Shown in pieces: positions 10,246 through 20,244 of a stretch of DNA of 64,000 nucleotides (position 1 is the first letter of the stretch; every line of letters starts with the position of its first letter). The notes beneath the pieces were generated by a model. It was not told where the DNA came from and made no database searches. It saw nothing but the letters and a program-made list of their open reading frames with translations. The stretch is from Treponema sp. (GTDB taxonomy: Bacteria > Spirochaetota > Spirochaetia > Treponematales > Treponemataceae): the NCBI GenBank assembly GCA_022510865.1, contig JAFLSQ010000002.1:62001-126000 (forward strand), written 5' to 3'. The translations under genes were made by a program, and so were the position numbers.

Positions 10246-10677
10246 TTAAATTTTTCCGATGTAATACTTCTGGTACGCGCTCTGTGTACCTTTTGCTGCG
10301 GGGGGTTCCCACCACTCCGAGAACCTTATCAGGTTTCCGCCGTCAGTTACCGTGCCTTCACAATATCGCTCATCATCGCCTTTGGCAACAGTCATTGTTA
10401 TCTCGTCGCCGGGTTCCGTGGTGTCGCCTTCGTATGTGCCTGTATATAGGTCCTCACCCCATTTTACATCAACTTTTCCGCCAGAATAAAACGTAAATAT
10501 TATGCCTACTTCTTCGTAGATTTCATAATCATTCTCGTCCGGCTGGGTGCTGTAATACATGCCAACGTATCCCCACTCAGACACGACGGAACCGCCTACA
10601 TCATTCTTGCATGACACGAACGCACACGCAAGAACCAACGCGGCAACCGCCGCCAGAACAGTTGAGAATCTTTTCAT
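10246..10677 (-). CDS. Small hypothetical lipoprotein
   Basis: Start at 10677 (MKRFSTVLAAVAALVLACAFVSCKND) gives signal peptide and lipobox. Confidence 0.65.
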   Translation of the reverse strand: MKRFSTVLAAVAALVLACAFVSCKNDVGGSVVSEWGYVGMYYSTQPDENDYEIYEEVGIIFTFYSGGKVDVKWGEDLYTGTYEGDTTEPGDEITMTVAKGDDERYCEGTVTDGGNLIRFSEWWEPPAAKGTQSAYQKYYIGKI

Positions 10678-10892
10678 AAGATTCCTCCTAGAAATAAATG
10701 TATTGCCCCGAACTTTGCGGAACACAGTAACTATACAAAAAAAAAGTATTGAGTCAACCGACGCAGGATTTCCCATCCCGGCCGTGCCGTTACGGGAGAC
10801 TTTGTTCCATGGGGCAGCCTTTGCGTTCTATTGCGGTTCCCAGCGGTTCTGTGCTACAATCGGCGGAGACAACAGTTTTACAGGAGCGGACA

Positions 10893-11312
10893 ATGCAGAC
10901 AAAAGAGCGGATAATCGACTTCATCAAAAAGCAGAAGACGGCGTTCATCGCGTCCGTGGACGAGGACGGCTTCCCGAACATGAAGGCGATGCTCGCGCCG
11001 CGCAAGATTGACGGCAACCATTTTTATTTCACCACGAACACATCAAGCCTGCGCGTCGCCCAGTACGGGAAAAATCCCAAGGCGAGCATTTATTTTTACA
11101 ATCGGGGGCGTTTCAAGTACGAGGGAGTGATGCTCACCGGCACGATGGAAGTGCTCCACGACGAGGCGACCAAAAAAGAAATCTGGCGCATGGGCGACAC
11201 GATGTTCTACAAAAAAGGCGTGACCGACCCGGACTACTGCGTGCTCAGGTTCACCGCGCACAAGGCGCGCCACTACTGCGACCTTAAATCCGAGAGCTTT
11301 GACTTTGTATGA
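10893..11312 (+). CDS. Pyridoxamine 5'-phosphate oxidase-like (general stress protein 26-like) protein
   Basis: Start MQTKERIIDFIKKQKTAFIASVDEDGFPNMKAM; typical FMN-binding split-barrel pattern; GGAG upstream. Confidence 0.8.
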   Translation: MQTKERIIDFIKKQKTAFIASVDEDGFPNMKAMLAPRKIDGNHFYFTTNTSSLRVAQYGKNPKASIYFYNRGRFKYEGVMLTGTMEVLHDEATKKEIWRMGDTMFYKKGVTDPDYCVLRFTAHKARHYCDLKSESFDFV

Positions 11313-11362
11313 GAATGACCGCGCCACGCAAAGGCGGCACAGAACCGCGGTTTTCCGCAAAA

Positions 11363-12370
11363 CTATCGGCCTGAATCTTTTCCGCGCGGCCCGAAATTCC
11401 GCTGTCTAGCGCGCACTTCCTGAATAATCAGGTTTCCGCTCTCAAGCTGGTCAATCAAATCCCAATGATAGTCAAGGTTGCTCGGCGGGAAAGGCGGCTT
11501 GGCAGGAGGCTTCACGCGGCTGTTCGCCTCCCGGGCAATCTGCATCAAATCCTCAAAAGTCTCTTTGCCGGCAATGCGCACAAGATAAGGCTCGCTGTCT
11601 GCAATCAGAATGCGCCCGTCCTGCGAGAAGGTGAGAGAATCCGCGTCAAAAGGGATTGGAGCGACCACATTTCTGATTGAATTGCTTCTGCCTGATGTTG
11701 CGGAGTAATTGTTGCCGCAGGAATAAAGATGCTTGTCAACAAAAAAACTCTCGCCGCCAAATTCGGCGGACGCTTTTTCCGGCGAGTATTCCATATCAGA
11801 AATCCAGTAGCGGATATCAAAAATTCCGCTCGGGGTGATGTAAAGGCATCCGATGTTGCGGTCAACGCTCTGCCCGCTGATTTTTATTCCGTCGGATGAG
11901 GCGTTGCCGCGCCAGCAGTTCTTGTCATCCTCGTCCTGAACAAAAAAATTCAGGTACATTTTTCCGTCGTCAACGGCAAGCGCAATCCTGTTCTGCTGTA
12001 ATTTTGAGAAAATGAGCACAAGCTCGCCGGCGAGCGCGCTGCCGCCCGGACTGCTCTCCGCAAGATTCTGCGCCATGGAAATCGGCAGGAAATCAATATC
12101 CACGCTCTCCGCTTTTTTTGCAGTGGCCGCATTCACAAAGCGAGCCTGCCTCTGCGCGTAGCTCTCAGGCTCCGCCGCACGGTCCAAATGCCAGCCATAA
12201 TAAGTTTTCAAGACGATTACAATGACCGGATTTTGCTCCGGGTCAGGCTGCTCAAAAAAAACGTACCTGTCCCTGCCCTCCCAAATTCCCAGGAGCTGGT
12301 CGGGAAGCGGGGATGAATGCGCGGGGCACAGGAAAATCATCAGGAGGCCGAGCAAAAAACCTTTTCTCAT
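11363..12370 (-). CDS. Secreted hypothetical protein
   Basis: Signal peptide MRKGFLLGLLMIFLCPAHSS; no recognised catalytic motif. Confidence 0.55.
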   Translation of the reverse strand: MRKGFLLGLLMIFLCPAHSSPLPDQLLGIWEGRDRYVFFEQPDPEQNPVIVIVLKTYYGWHLDRAAEPESYAQRQARFVNAATAKKAESVDIDFLPISMAQNLAESSPGGSALAGELVLIFSKLQQNRIALAVDDGKMYLNFFVQDEDDKNCWRGNASSDGIKISGQSVDRNIGCLYITPSGIFDIRYWISDMEYSPEKASAEFGGESFFVDKHLYSCGNNYSATSGRSNSIRNVVAPIPFDADSLTFSQDGRILIADSEPYLVRIAGKETFEDLMQIAREANSRVKPPAKPPFPPSNLDYHWDLIDQLESGNLIIQEVRARQRNFGPRGKDSGR

Positions 12371-12429
12371 CGTTAAATGATTATCGGCAGGTGGTTCAAA
12401 AAACAAAGGATTTATTTTATAATGCAGGT

Positions 12430-13602
12430 ATGACGTATCTTGCGAAAATCGGGGAGCTGACGCTCAAAGGCTCCAACATCCAGGAATTCGAGACGCTTCT
12501 GCGGCAGAACATCGCGAAATATCTTGCGGGCACTTCCGCAAAGGCCACGGTGCGTGCGGGACGGCTTTACATCGACTGCGAGGAGGGCGACTGCGGCAAG
12601 GCTGAATTCGCGCTAAGTCATCTGATTGGAATAACCGGATGGGCAAGGGCACACACCTGCGGAAAAACAATCTCTGAAATCAAAGAGACGGTCTTCAATC
12701 TGGCGCGCGCTGAGGCGGAGAAAGGCAGCCGGACTTTCAAGATTGACGCAAGGCGGGCGGACAAAAGTTTTCCGCTCACATCATATCAGATTTGCTGCGA
12801 GGCTGCGGGCGACGCGGAATCTGTGATGAAAGTCGATGTCCACAATCCCGATACTGTGATTTACGTTGAGGTCCGCGAGCAGTGCTTTGTCTACGCGCAC
12901 TCCAACAAAGGGCACCGCGGGCTTCCCGTCGGCTCCAGCGGGAAAGGCCTGCTTCTTCTTTCCGGCGGATTGGATTCCCCGGTCGCGTGCTACAGGATGC
13001 TCAGGCGCGGCATGAAAATCGAATGCTGCTATTTTCATTCTTATCCGTACACTTCCGATGAGGCAAAGCAGAAAGTCGTGACGCTGGCGCAGAAACTCGC
13101 TTTCTACGGAATCACGACATATCTGAACATAATTCCGTTCACGCAGGTGCAGATGAGAATCCGCGAGAGAGCACCTGAGGCGTGGTCTACGCTGATGCTG
13201 CGAGTGTGCATGATGAAGACCGCGAACATTCTCGCAAGGCGGTGCAAGGCAAAGTGCATAATCACTGGGGAAAGTCTTGGGCAGGTTGCAAGCCAGACAA
13301 TCGAGAATATGAGCGTGACCGAGCATTTTGCGGAGCTTCCCCTGCTCCGCCCCCTTTGCGGGATGGACAAGGAGGAAATCATCAAAGACGCGATTCTGAT
13401 AGACACATACGAGACCTCAATCCTGCCTTACGAGGACTGCTGCGTGCTTTTCTCGCCGAGGCATCCTGTCCTGCGGGCAAAACCGGAGCAGGCGGAGGAG
13501 ATTTACGCCGCGCTTGACGCTGACGCGCTGATTGAGCAGGCCTACAACGAGCGTGAGATTATCAAACTGACGGCGAACGGCGAGCCGGTGGTAAAGACAT
13601 AA
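12430..13602 (+). CDS. thiI: tRNA 4-thiouridine synthetase ThiI (no rhodanese domain visible)
   Basis: GKGLLLLSGGLDSPVACYRMLRRG PP-loop; N-terminal MTYLAKIGELTLKGSN. Confidence 0.93.
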   Translation: MTYLAKIGELTLKGSNIQEFETLLRQNIAKYLAGTSAKATVRAGRLYIDCEEGDCGKAEFALSHLIGITGWARAHTCGKTISEIKETVFNLARAEAEKGSRTFKIDARRADKSFPLTSYQICCEAAGDAESVMKVDVHNPDTVIYVEVREQCFVYAHSNKGHRGLPVGSSGKGLLLLSGGLDSPVACYRMLRRGMKIECCYFHSYPYTSDEAKQKVVTLAQKLAFYGITTYLNIIPFTQVQMRIRERAPEAWSTLMLRVCMMKTANILARRCKAKCIITGESLGQVASQTIENMSVTEHFAELPLLRPLCGMDKEEIIKDAILIDTYETSILPYEDCCVLFSPRHPVLRAKPEQAEEIYAALDADALIEQAYNEREIIKLTANGEPVVKT

Positions 13603-14393
13603 TGAAAAAAGAGGAAAAAGCGCTTTTATTCAATCTTCTCAAAACCGCTGACGCGGCAATCCACGGCTACACGCGCGATGTGTTCGCTGATGAGCGGACT
13701 TTCTCTGATGACGAGGCTGCCCCGCAAAAAACGGATTTTCATGCAGAGACGGGCGGGAAAATCGCGGATGATGAGTCCCAATCCGGGATGGTATCACAGA
13801 GCGCGCAATCCAATCGGGACGGAATCACGCTTGATGATGTGAAGGCAAAAATCATGCGGTGCACGCGCTGCCCGCTCGCGCGAACAAGGAACAGTGTTGT
13901 GCCGGGGCAAGGCGTAGAGAATCCGCTTGTGCTTGTAGTCGGCGAGGGGCCTGGCGCGGATGAGGATGCGACCGGGCTTCCGTTCGTGGGAAAGGCGGGC
14001 GTCCTACTTGACAAGATGCTCGCCGCAATTCAGCTTGACCGCGCAAAAAACTGCTACATCGCGAATGTGGTGAAGTGCCGGCCGCCGCAGAACCGCAATC
14101 CGGAGCCGGAGGAGCAGGCCGCTTGCTTCGGCTTTCTGGAGGCGCAGATTCATATCCTAAAGCCAAGGATGATTCTCTGCATGGGAAAAATCGCCGCGGA
14201 AAAACTTCTTGACCGCCCGCTTCCAATCACGCGCGAGCACGGCAACTTTTTTGAGTACAACGGCATTCCGCTCATGCCCACATATCATCCAAGCGCGCTT
14301 CTGCGGAACGAGGAGCTTAAGCGTCCCGCATGGGAGGATTTGAAAGGCTTCCGCCGCAGACTTGACCAGATTTTGGGGCAGAGCCAGGCATGA
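13602..14393 (+). CDS. Uracil-DNA glycosylase, family 4/5-like
   Basis: CTRCPLARTRNSVVPGQG, VGEGPGADEDATGLPFVGKAG, HPSALLRN; Cys residues fit a 4Fe-4S cluster. Confidence 0.92.
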   Translation: MKKEEKALLFNLLKTADAAIHGYTRDVFADERTFSDDEAAPQKTDFHAETGGKIADDESQSGMVSQSAQSNRDGITLDDVKAKIMRCTRCPLARTRNSVVPGQGVENPLVLVVGEGPGADEDATGLPFVGKAGVLLDKMLAAIQLDRAKNCYIANVVKCRPPQNRNPEPEEQAACFGFLEAQIHILKPRMILCMGKIAAEKLLDRPLPITREHGNFFEYNGIPLMPTYHPSALLRNEELKRPAWEDLKGFRRRLDQILGQSQA

Positions 14394-16402
14394 AATATCT
14401 TCAGATTATCCTGAACCTGCCTGTGAACCAGAGCTTCACCTACTCGTACATTCCGCCGGAAGAGGAGAAAAATCCCCCGGAAATAGGCAAGCGCGCGCAG
14501 ATATTTTTCGGCAACAAAAAGACAGAGGGATTTATAATCGGCATCTCGGATGAGATTCCCGCGGACTGCCCGGTTGAGGCGGGAAAAATCAGGCCGATTA
14601 AGCGCGTGATTGACAAGGAGCCTCTTTTCGGAGATGAGCTGATTGAGATTGCGCGGTGGATTTCCCGCTATTATCTTTGCACGCTGGGCGAATCGGTTTT
14701 TGCGATGATTCCGTCCGGAAGGCGCGAGAGCGGCGCATCGGGCTTTTCTTTTGATGAGGAAATGAGCGAGAGCGCGGCAGTCACACTCTCCGATGAGCAG
14801 AAGTCGGCCGTCGAGAAAATCTGCGCCTCCAGCGCGGCTCTGACAAAAGACAATCAGTCAAAGGATTTTTTTCACTATCTTTACGGCCCAACGGGAACCG
14901 GCAAAACCGAGGTTTTTCTGTCGCTTGCAGATAGAATTCTTGCGGACGGGAAAGGCGTGATTTATCTTGTGCCAGAAATCGCGCTGACAGGTCAGGTGGC
15001 GAAATCAATCACAGGGCGTTTCGGAAAAACAGCGGCGGTGCTTCATTCCGGGCTGACACCGTCGCAGCGGCTTGGCGAATGGCGGCGGATAATGCACAGG
15101 GAAGCGCGGGTGGTTGTCGGGGCGCGCTCGGCGGTGTTCGCGCCCGTCCCGAATCTTGGGCTGATTATCATTGATGAGGAGCATGACGGCTCGTATAAAT
15201 CCGGGAGCACGCCGCGCTACCACGCAAGGCAGGTTGCGATGCACAGGGCGGTGAGCCTTAGAATCCCGCTTGTGATGGGAAGTGCGACGCCGTCCGTGGA
15301 ATCCTGGCACGGAATGAGAGGCGGGACAATCACGCGGCACACGCTAACAAAAAGGCTTTCCGGCGGGGAAATGCCGTCGCTCTCATGCATTGACCTGAAC
15401 TATTATCCGGATGGCGGATGCATCTCGCGGCCTTTGGAGGAGGCGGTCAGAAAATCACTGGAAAAAGGCAGGCAGTCAATCCTCTTTCTGAACCGGCGCG
15501 GATTCACGCATTTTTTCCGCTGCAACTCATGCGGCTACGAGCTTGTCTGCAAGAACTGCTCCGTGCCGATGACATACCATAAATCAGTGCACAGGCTGCG
15601 CTGCCACTACTGCGGATGGTCGGCATATCCTCCGCAGAGCTGCCCCCAGTGCGGCTCGATTGACATCGGCTCATCGGGGTTCGGAACGGAGTACATTGAG
15701 GCGGAGACACGCTCAAAATTCCCGAACGCGCGGATTATTCGGCTTGACACTGACGCGCTGAGATCCAAGACCGAGCTGCTTGAGAAACTTGACGCATTCC
15801 GAAACGGCGAGTACGACATAATGCTTGGCACTCAGATGGTCGCAAAAGGACTGAATTTTCCACGGCTTGAGCTTGTGGGCGTGATTCTTGCGGACGCGGG
15901 GCTTCACATGCCCGATTTCCGCGCGGCGGAGCGGACTTTCTCGCTCATAACCCAGGTTGCAGGCCGTGCCGGGCGGTATTTTCCTGACGGCAAGGTTTTT
16001 GTGCAGACTTACAGCCCCGGCAACGACAGCATCCGATTCGCATGCACGAACAGAACCGCGGATTTTTATGACTGCGAGCTTAGGCAGAGGCAGTCGCTGA
16101 ATTTTCCGCCTTTTTGCAGGCTGCTCCGGCTTGTTTTCAGAAGTTTTGACCGCAAACTTGCGGAGGCAACAGCGGATGAGGCGGTGCGCATTCTTGCCAA
16201 GGACGCGCCCAGAGGCGTTGAGATTGTCGGCCCAGCCGAATGCCCCATCGAAAAAATAAATTCAAACTGGCGTTATCAGATTCTTATGAAATCAGGCTCG
16301 ATTATCCCGCTGCAAAGCATGGCGCGAGGACTTCTGGCGAATCTATCGCGAAATCAGAATGTGTACATTGAATGCGATGTTGACCCCGTGAGCCTTTTGT
16401 GA
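14390..16402 (+). CDS. priA: Primosomal replication protein N' (PriA helicase)
   Basis: GPTGTGKTEV Walker A, DEEH box, paired Cys Zn-binding motifs, GTQMVAKGLNFP. Confidence 0.96.
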   Translation: MKYLQIILNLPVNQSFTYSYIPPEEEKNPPEIGKRAQIFFGNKKTEGFIIGISDEIPADCPVEAGKIRPIKRVIDKEPLFGDELIEIARWISRYYLCTLGESVFAMIPSGRRESGASGFSFDEEMSESAAVTLSDEQKSAVEKICASSAALTKDNQSKDFFHYLYGPTGTGKTEVFLSLADRILADGKGVIYLVPEIALTGQVAKSITGRFGKTAAVLHSGLTPSQRLGEWRRIMHREARVVVGARSAVFAPVPNLGLIIIDEEHDGSYKSGSTPRYHARQVAMHRAVSLRIPLVMGSATPSVESWHGMRGGTITRHTLTKRLSGGEMPSLSCIDLNYYPDGGCISRPLEEAVRKSLEKGRQSILFLNRRGFTHFFRCNSCGYELVCKNCSVPMTYHKSVHRLRCHYCGWSAYPPQSCPQCGSIDIGSSGFGTEYIEAETRSKFPNARIIRLDTDALRSKTELLEKLDAFRNGEYDIMLGTQMVAKGLNFPRLELVGVILADAGLHMPDFRAAERTFSLITQVAGRAGRYFPDGKVFVQTYSPGNDSIRFACTNRTADFYDCELRQRQSLNFPPFCRLLRLVFRSFDRKLAEATADEAVRILAKDAPRGVEIVGPAECPIEKINSNWRYQILMKSGSIIPLQSMARGLLANLSRNQNVYIECDVDPVSLL

Positions 16403-16424
16403 CAGGCCGGAAAATCAGGGAATC

Positions 16425-17219
16425 TCACTGATGGCGGCGCACTCCGTCAAACTTAATCTCGTATAAAAAAAGTCCGTCCGGCGGAGCGGTCACACCCGCA
16501 GCCGTCCTGTCACGTCTCTCCATGATTTTTCTGAGCGAATCGTCCGGGGCGCGGCTCTTGTCCAGCGTGACGAGCGTGCCCGTGAGCGTGCGGACCATTT
16601 TCCACAGGAACGCGTTGGCCTCAATCTGAAAGACAAGCAGATTTTTCCCGAAAATATCTTTTTGCAGGAAAAAGTGCGCGTCATCGATATAACGGCTCAT
16701 AGAAAGGCTTCCGTCTCCGCTGGCACAAAAGGACGTGCAGTCGCACTCGCCGCGAAGACAATCGCAGAGGGAATTCAGGTGATTTAAATCCGGAGAGTAG
16801 TTTCTGACGCGCCAGGCATAACGGGAAGTGCTGGCGGGAACATCATCCTCAAAAGAAATGAAATAGCGGTAGACACGGCTTGTGGCATTCTTGCGGGCAT
16901 TAAAATCAGCGGGAACTTCACGCGCGGCTGTGACGCGCACATCGCGGGGCAGGAAAGCATTGACCGCCCGAACATAATTTTCCGTGGGCATTGATTTCAC
17001 AGGCGAATAAAAATTCGCGGCCTGGGCCAGAGCATGAACGCCGCTGTCCGTGCGCCCCGAGCCATAGACCGCGGTTGCCTGTCCGTGGATTTTCTCCAGA
17101 GCGCGCTCAACCTCGCCTTGAACCGTGCGGAACGCCTCGCCGCCGGCCGCGTCATCCTGCCGCTGCCAGCCGCAGAAATCAGTTCCGTCATAAGACAGGG
17201 TGAGCAGAATATTGCGCAT
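16425..17219 (-). CDS. truA: tRNA pseudouridine synthase A
   Basis: MRNILLTLSYDGTDFCGWQRQ; SGRTDSGVHALAQAANF. Confidence 0.95.
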   Translation of the reverse strand: MRNILLTLSYDGTDFCGWQRQDDAAGGEAFRTVQGEVERALEKIHGQATAVYGSGRTDSGVHALAQAANFYSPVKSMPTENYVRAVNAFLPRDVRVTAAREVPADFNARKNATSRVYRYFISFEDDVPASTSRYAWRVRNYSPDLNHLNSLCDCLRGECDCTSFCASGDGSLSMSRYIDDAHFFLQKDIFGKNLLVFQIEANAFLWKMVRTLTGTLVTLDKSRAPDDSLRKIMERRDRTAAGVTAPPDGLFLYEIKFDGVRRHQ

Positions 17220-17220
17220 C

Positions 17221-18096
17221 TTAGAATTCGTCATCTTTCAGAAGTTTTGTGATTTTCTCGTAAAGCTCGCGGGCATTGGTCAGAAGAGGACCGGGCTTGC
17301 TTTTTGATGACTTTCCCAGACCGAAAATTCTTGCGATTGAGATTTTTGACTCGTTCAGTTTCTTAAGCCGCAGCTGCAAATCATCCTGCTGGCCGTAATT
17401 GTATTCCAGAAGCCCGCAGAGATAAATCACGCCGTCCCATCCGTAATTCTTGTCGATGTCCGGCCCCATGTTCGCGAGCGTGGAGCTTTTCTCCTTGCGC
17501 TCGGTCTCATTGAGAACCGCCTGCTGATAAAAAAACAGAGCCTTTGAATAGAACATCTTTGATATGAGGTCGTAATTGTGATCCTCGCAGCACTTGTGCA
17601 AATCATCGGTGAGCCATGCAAGGCGCAGGCTGATAATCGCCATTTTTAGCGTGGGAATCATCTCCGGGCTGACATCATTGTAAGAAAGCAGCGCAAGGTA
17701 GTACATCGCGCAGCCGTCAAAAAGCGTGCGCTCTTTCTGCAAATTATAATGCGGGAATATTTTCTCGCACATCTGCATACGTCTGTCCGCGCCGGCGGCA
17801 AGCTTGTCCTTGTCCGCCTGGCTTATCTTGGCGTGAAAATCGTTCCAGAAAAACGCTGTGTTGCAGTGAGGGCAGGCTCCAACCTCATAAATCAGCGGAT
17901 AAATCGTGCCGTATTTTGCGGAAGGCTCAAAATTCCTGTGAAGCTCCGGCGTGAGCGAGCCGGCAATCATCCTGCCGTTTCCGCTGCGCATAATCTCGTG
18001 CGCGAAAGGCTTGTTGCAGACCGGGCAGCTGAGTTTGTCCTTTGACCAATAAGTCAGCCCTACTTTTTTCTCTGATTCTGATGATTTTGCGGCCAT
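17221..18096 (-). CDS. DUF2225 family protein
   Basis: LSCPVCNKPFAHEIMRSG and EVGACPHCNTAFFWNDF Zn-ribbon pairs. Confidence 0.8.
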   Translation of the reverse strand: MAAKSSESEKKVGLTYWSKDKLSCPVCNKPFAHEIMRSGNGRMIAGSLTPELHRNFEPSAKYGTIYPLIYEVGACPHCNTAFFWNDFHAKISQADKDKLAAGADRRMQMCEKIFPHYNLQKERTLFDGCAMYYLALLSYNDVSPEMIPTLKMAIISLRLAWLTDDLHKCCEDHNYDLISKMFYSKALFFYQQAVLNETERKEKSSTLANMGPDIDKNYGWDGVIYLCGLLEYNYGQQDDLQLRLKKLNESKISIARIFGLGKSSKSKPGPLLTNARELYEKITKLLKDDEF

Positions 18097-18098
18097 AT

Positions 18099-18470
18099 CT
18101 ACCCCTCAATTATCACAAACGCTGTGGCGTACTCTCTCTCGTGGCTGAGCGAGACGTGCGTCCTGCAATCTCCGCAACGACTGCCAAGCAGAGCCGCCGC
18201 GGACTCACTGATGTTCAGCAGAGGTTTTCCGCTGTCATCGTTGGTTATATACACATCTTTAAGACTGAACCCCGTGATTCCAGTCCCGAGCGCCTTTGAG
18301 AATGCCTCTTTTGCGGCAAAACGCGACGCATAATGCTGGCATCTCGCGCTGTCGCTTCCGCCCATCATCATCTCTGACGGATTGAAAAAACGCGCCAGTA
18401 AATCAGGGTTCTCAATCCATTTCTGCATCCGGCTTACCTGCACAATGTCAGTCCCGATTCCAAGAATCAT
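18099..18470 (-). CDS. acpS: Holo-[acyl-carrier-protein] synthase
   Basis: ILGIGTDIVQVSRM; RFAAKEAFSKALGTG; SLSHEREYATAFV. Confidence 0.94.
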   Translation of the reverse strand: MILGIGTDIVQVSRMQKWIENPDLLARFFNPSEMMMGGSDSARCQHYASRFAAKEAFSKALGTGITGFSLKDVYITNDDSGKPLLNISESAAALLGSRCGDCRTHVSLSHEREYATAFVIIEG

Positions 18471-19435
18471 CTTGACCCACCGCTCCCGGATGAGACGGAG
18501 TCCAGAGTGACGGTGATGAAATCGGCGGACTTCGACACGATTGTGAAAGAAGGAAGCACGCTGTAGCGCACAGGCACCTCGTAAGTCCCAGGTTCCGTAT
18601 AGTCCCTTAAATTGATGATTGCGGCGCGCGCGCCGAGCCTGTAATTCTCAAGAACCGGAACCTCGCCAGAGAGGATTATGCTCACCGTCGGAATCTCGCT
18701 GCGCAGGGCAAGGCCGGGCGCAAGATAGACAACCTCAACGGGAACTCCCGTGAACTCTTTCTCCATCACATCAACCTCAAGCCAGACAGTCGCAGAGAGC
18801 GCGCCGTGCTCCTTCACAGTAATCATGCTGCCCTGCTCCTGCAAGGCCGTCTCCACGGTGAAATTTTTCTCCGCGTTCGAGACGGTAATCCGCGTGGTTG
18901 GGATTGTCCGCACGGCAGAGACCACGCTCTCCGGCCCGGAAATCTCCACGGTGGACGGCGTGACCGCTATGCTTTTGATCCTGTAGCCGTGGGCAACCTC
19001 GCCAACAACAGAAGGCTCAACCGGAACATATCTTGTGATTTTTCTCTCAACCTGCACGTCAATCTTGTCATCCTTTAAAATGACTTCCAGCGGATTCATC
19101 TCCATCAGCTTTGGCGAGAGATTCACGTGAACCGGCAGGGTGTAAGTTCCGGTCTCGGCAATGTAGGATATATCCACAACGCCGTCAAAATCAGAGGCGT
19201 TTATCGTGTTCATTATTGTGTCATCCGTGCGGACAGTCACAAGCACATAATTCGGAATCTGTCCGACATGCATCACAAGCCCGTTCTCCTCAATTCTGAG
19301 CGGGACTGCGAAAGTCTTCCTGTCTATCTGGGACGCATAATAAAAAATATAAAGGAGGATTGCTATGAGCAGGCACACGACTTTCGCAATCCAGTTCTCC
19401 AGCAGGCGGTCAATTAAACGTCTGATGCTCGTCAA
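18467..19435 (-). CDS. YbbR/CdaR-like protein
   Basis: N-terminal TM anchor then YbbR-like repeats (AVTPSTVEISGPESVVSAVRTI); next to cdaA. Confidence 0.85.
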   Translation of the reverse strand: MTSIRRLIDRLLENWIAKVVCLLIAILLYIFYYASQIDRKTFAVPLRIEENGLVMHVGQIPNYVLVTVRTDDTIMNTINASDFDGVVDISYIAETGTYTLPVHVNLSPKLMEMNPLEVILKDDKIDVQVERKITRYVPVEPSVVGEVAHGYRIKSIAVTPSTVEISGPESVVSAVRTIPTTRITVSNAEKNFTVETALQEQGSMITVKEHGALSATVWLEVDVMEKEFTGVPVEVVYLAPGLALRSEIPTVSIILSGEVPVLENYRLGARAAIINLRDYTEPGTYEVPVRYSVLPSFTIVSKSADFITVTLDSVSSGSGGSR

Positions 19436-20234
19436 TCGTATCCTCCAGGACTTTTTCTTCAGGTGTTATCTCAAGCAGATTTTCCAGAACTTTCCGCACC
19501 TCAGAGACAGAAAGGTCATAATTCAGTTTTGAATCATAGGCAAGGCTAAGCGCGCCGGTCTCCTCCGACACAACGAGGACAACCGCATCCGACACCTCGG
19601 AGAGTCCGAGCGCGGCGCGGTGTCGCGTTCCGAAAGTCTTTTTGATTGAGTAGTTCTCGCTTGACGGAAGGAAACAGCCCGCAGCAATCAGTTTGCCGCC
19701 CTGAATAAAGCACGCTCCGTCATGCAGCGATGTGTCTTTTCCAAAAATTGTCATAAGCAGGCTTGATGATAAATCAGCGTTAAGGATTGTGCCGGTGTGC
19801 ATTATGTTGTCAAGCTTTGTGTGGCGCATAAAAACCGCGAGCATTCCGCGCCTCTGCTTTGACAGCATATCCGCCGCAATAAGAACAGCGTCAACGTAAG
19901 TGTGCTTGGAGCGGCTTCCGAAGGCGAACCACGCGTTCTGCCCGATTCGCAGGAAAAGCTTGCGGATTTCCGGCTGGAAGACGAGCGCAAGCCCCACCAC
20001 AATTCCCGGCGCGATGATATTCAGAAGCCAGAGGATTGTCCTTAGCTTGAGCAAGGCTGCCACCGCGTATGCGGCCGCGACAATCGCAACGGCCTTAATC
20101 ATCTGCATTCCGTTTGTCTTTGATATAAAGTCGTAGGCCTTATAAATCAGAAAAGCAAGGATTGCGATGTCCAGCACCGGGCGGATAAAATTATATATGT
20201 ATAAAATTCTGTCAATTCCAATCATACGCACCAA
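19410..20234 (-). CDS. cdaA: Diadenylate cyclase CdaA
   Basis: TM N-terminus; DGA (LHDGACFIQGG) and RHR (GTRHRAALGLSE) motifs. Confidence 0.94.
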   Translation of the reverse strand: MVRMIGIDRILYIYNFIRPVLDIAILAFLIYKAYDFISKTNGMQMIKAVAIVAAAYAVAALLKLRTILWLLNIIAPGIVVGLALVFQPEIRKLFLRIGQNAWFAFGSRSKHTYVDAVLIAADMLSKQRRGMLAVFMRHTKLDNIMHTGTILNADLSSSLLMTIFGKDTSLHDGACFIQGGKLIAAGCFLPSSENYSIKKTFGTRHRAALGLSEVSDAVVLVVSEETGALSLAYDSKLNYDLSVSEVRKVLENLLEITPEEKVLEDTIDEHQTFN

Positions 20235-20244
20235 TTATATTATA

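Noticed and set aside
10749-10892. Upstream start of the PNPOx-like ORF
   Set aside because: Extension lacks family similarity; ATG at 10893 has an RBS and begins the conserved domain.
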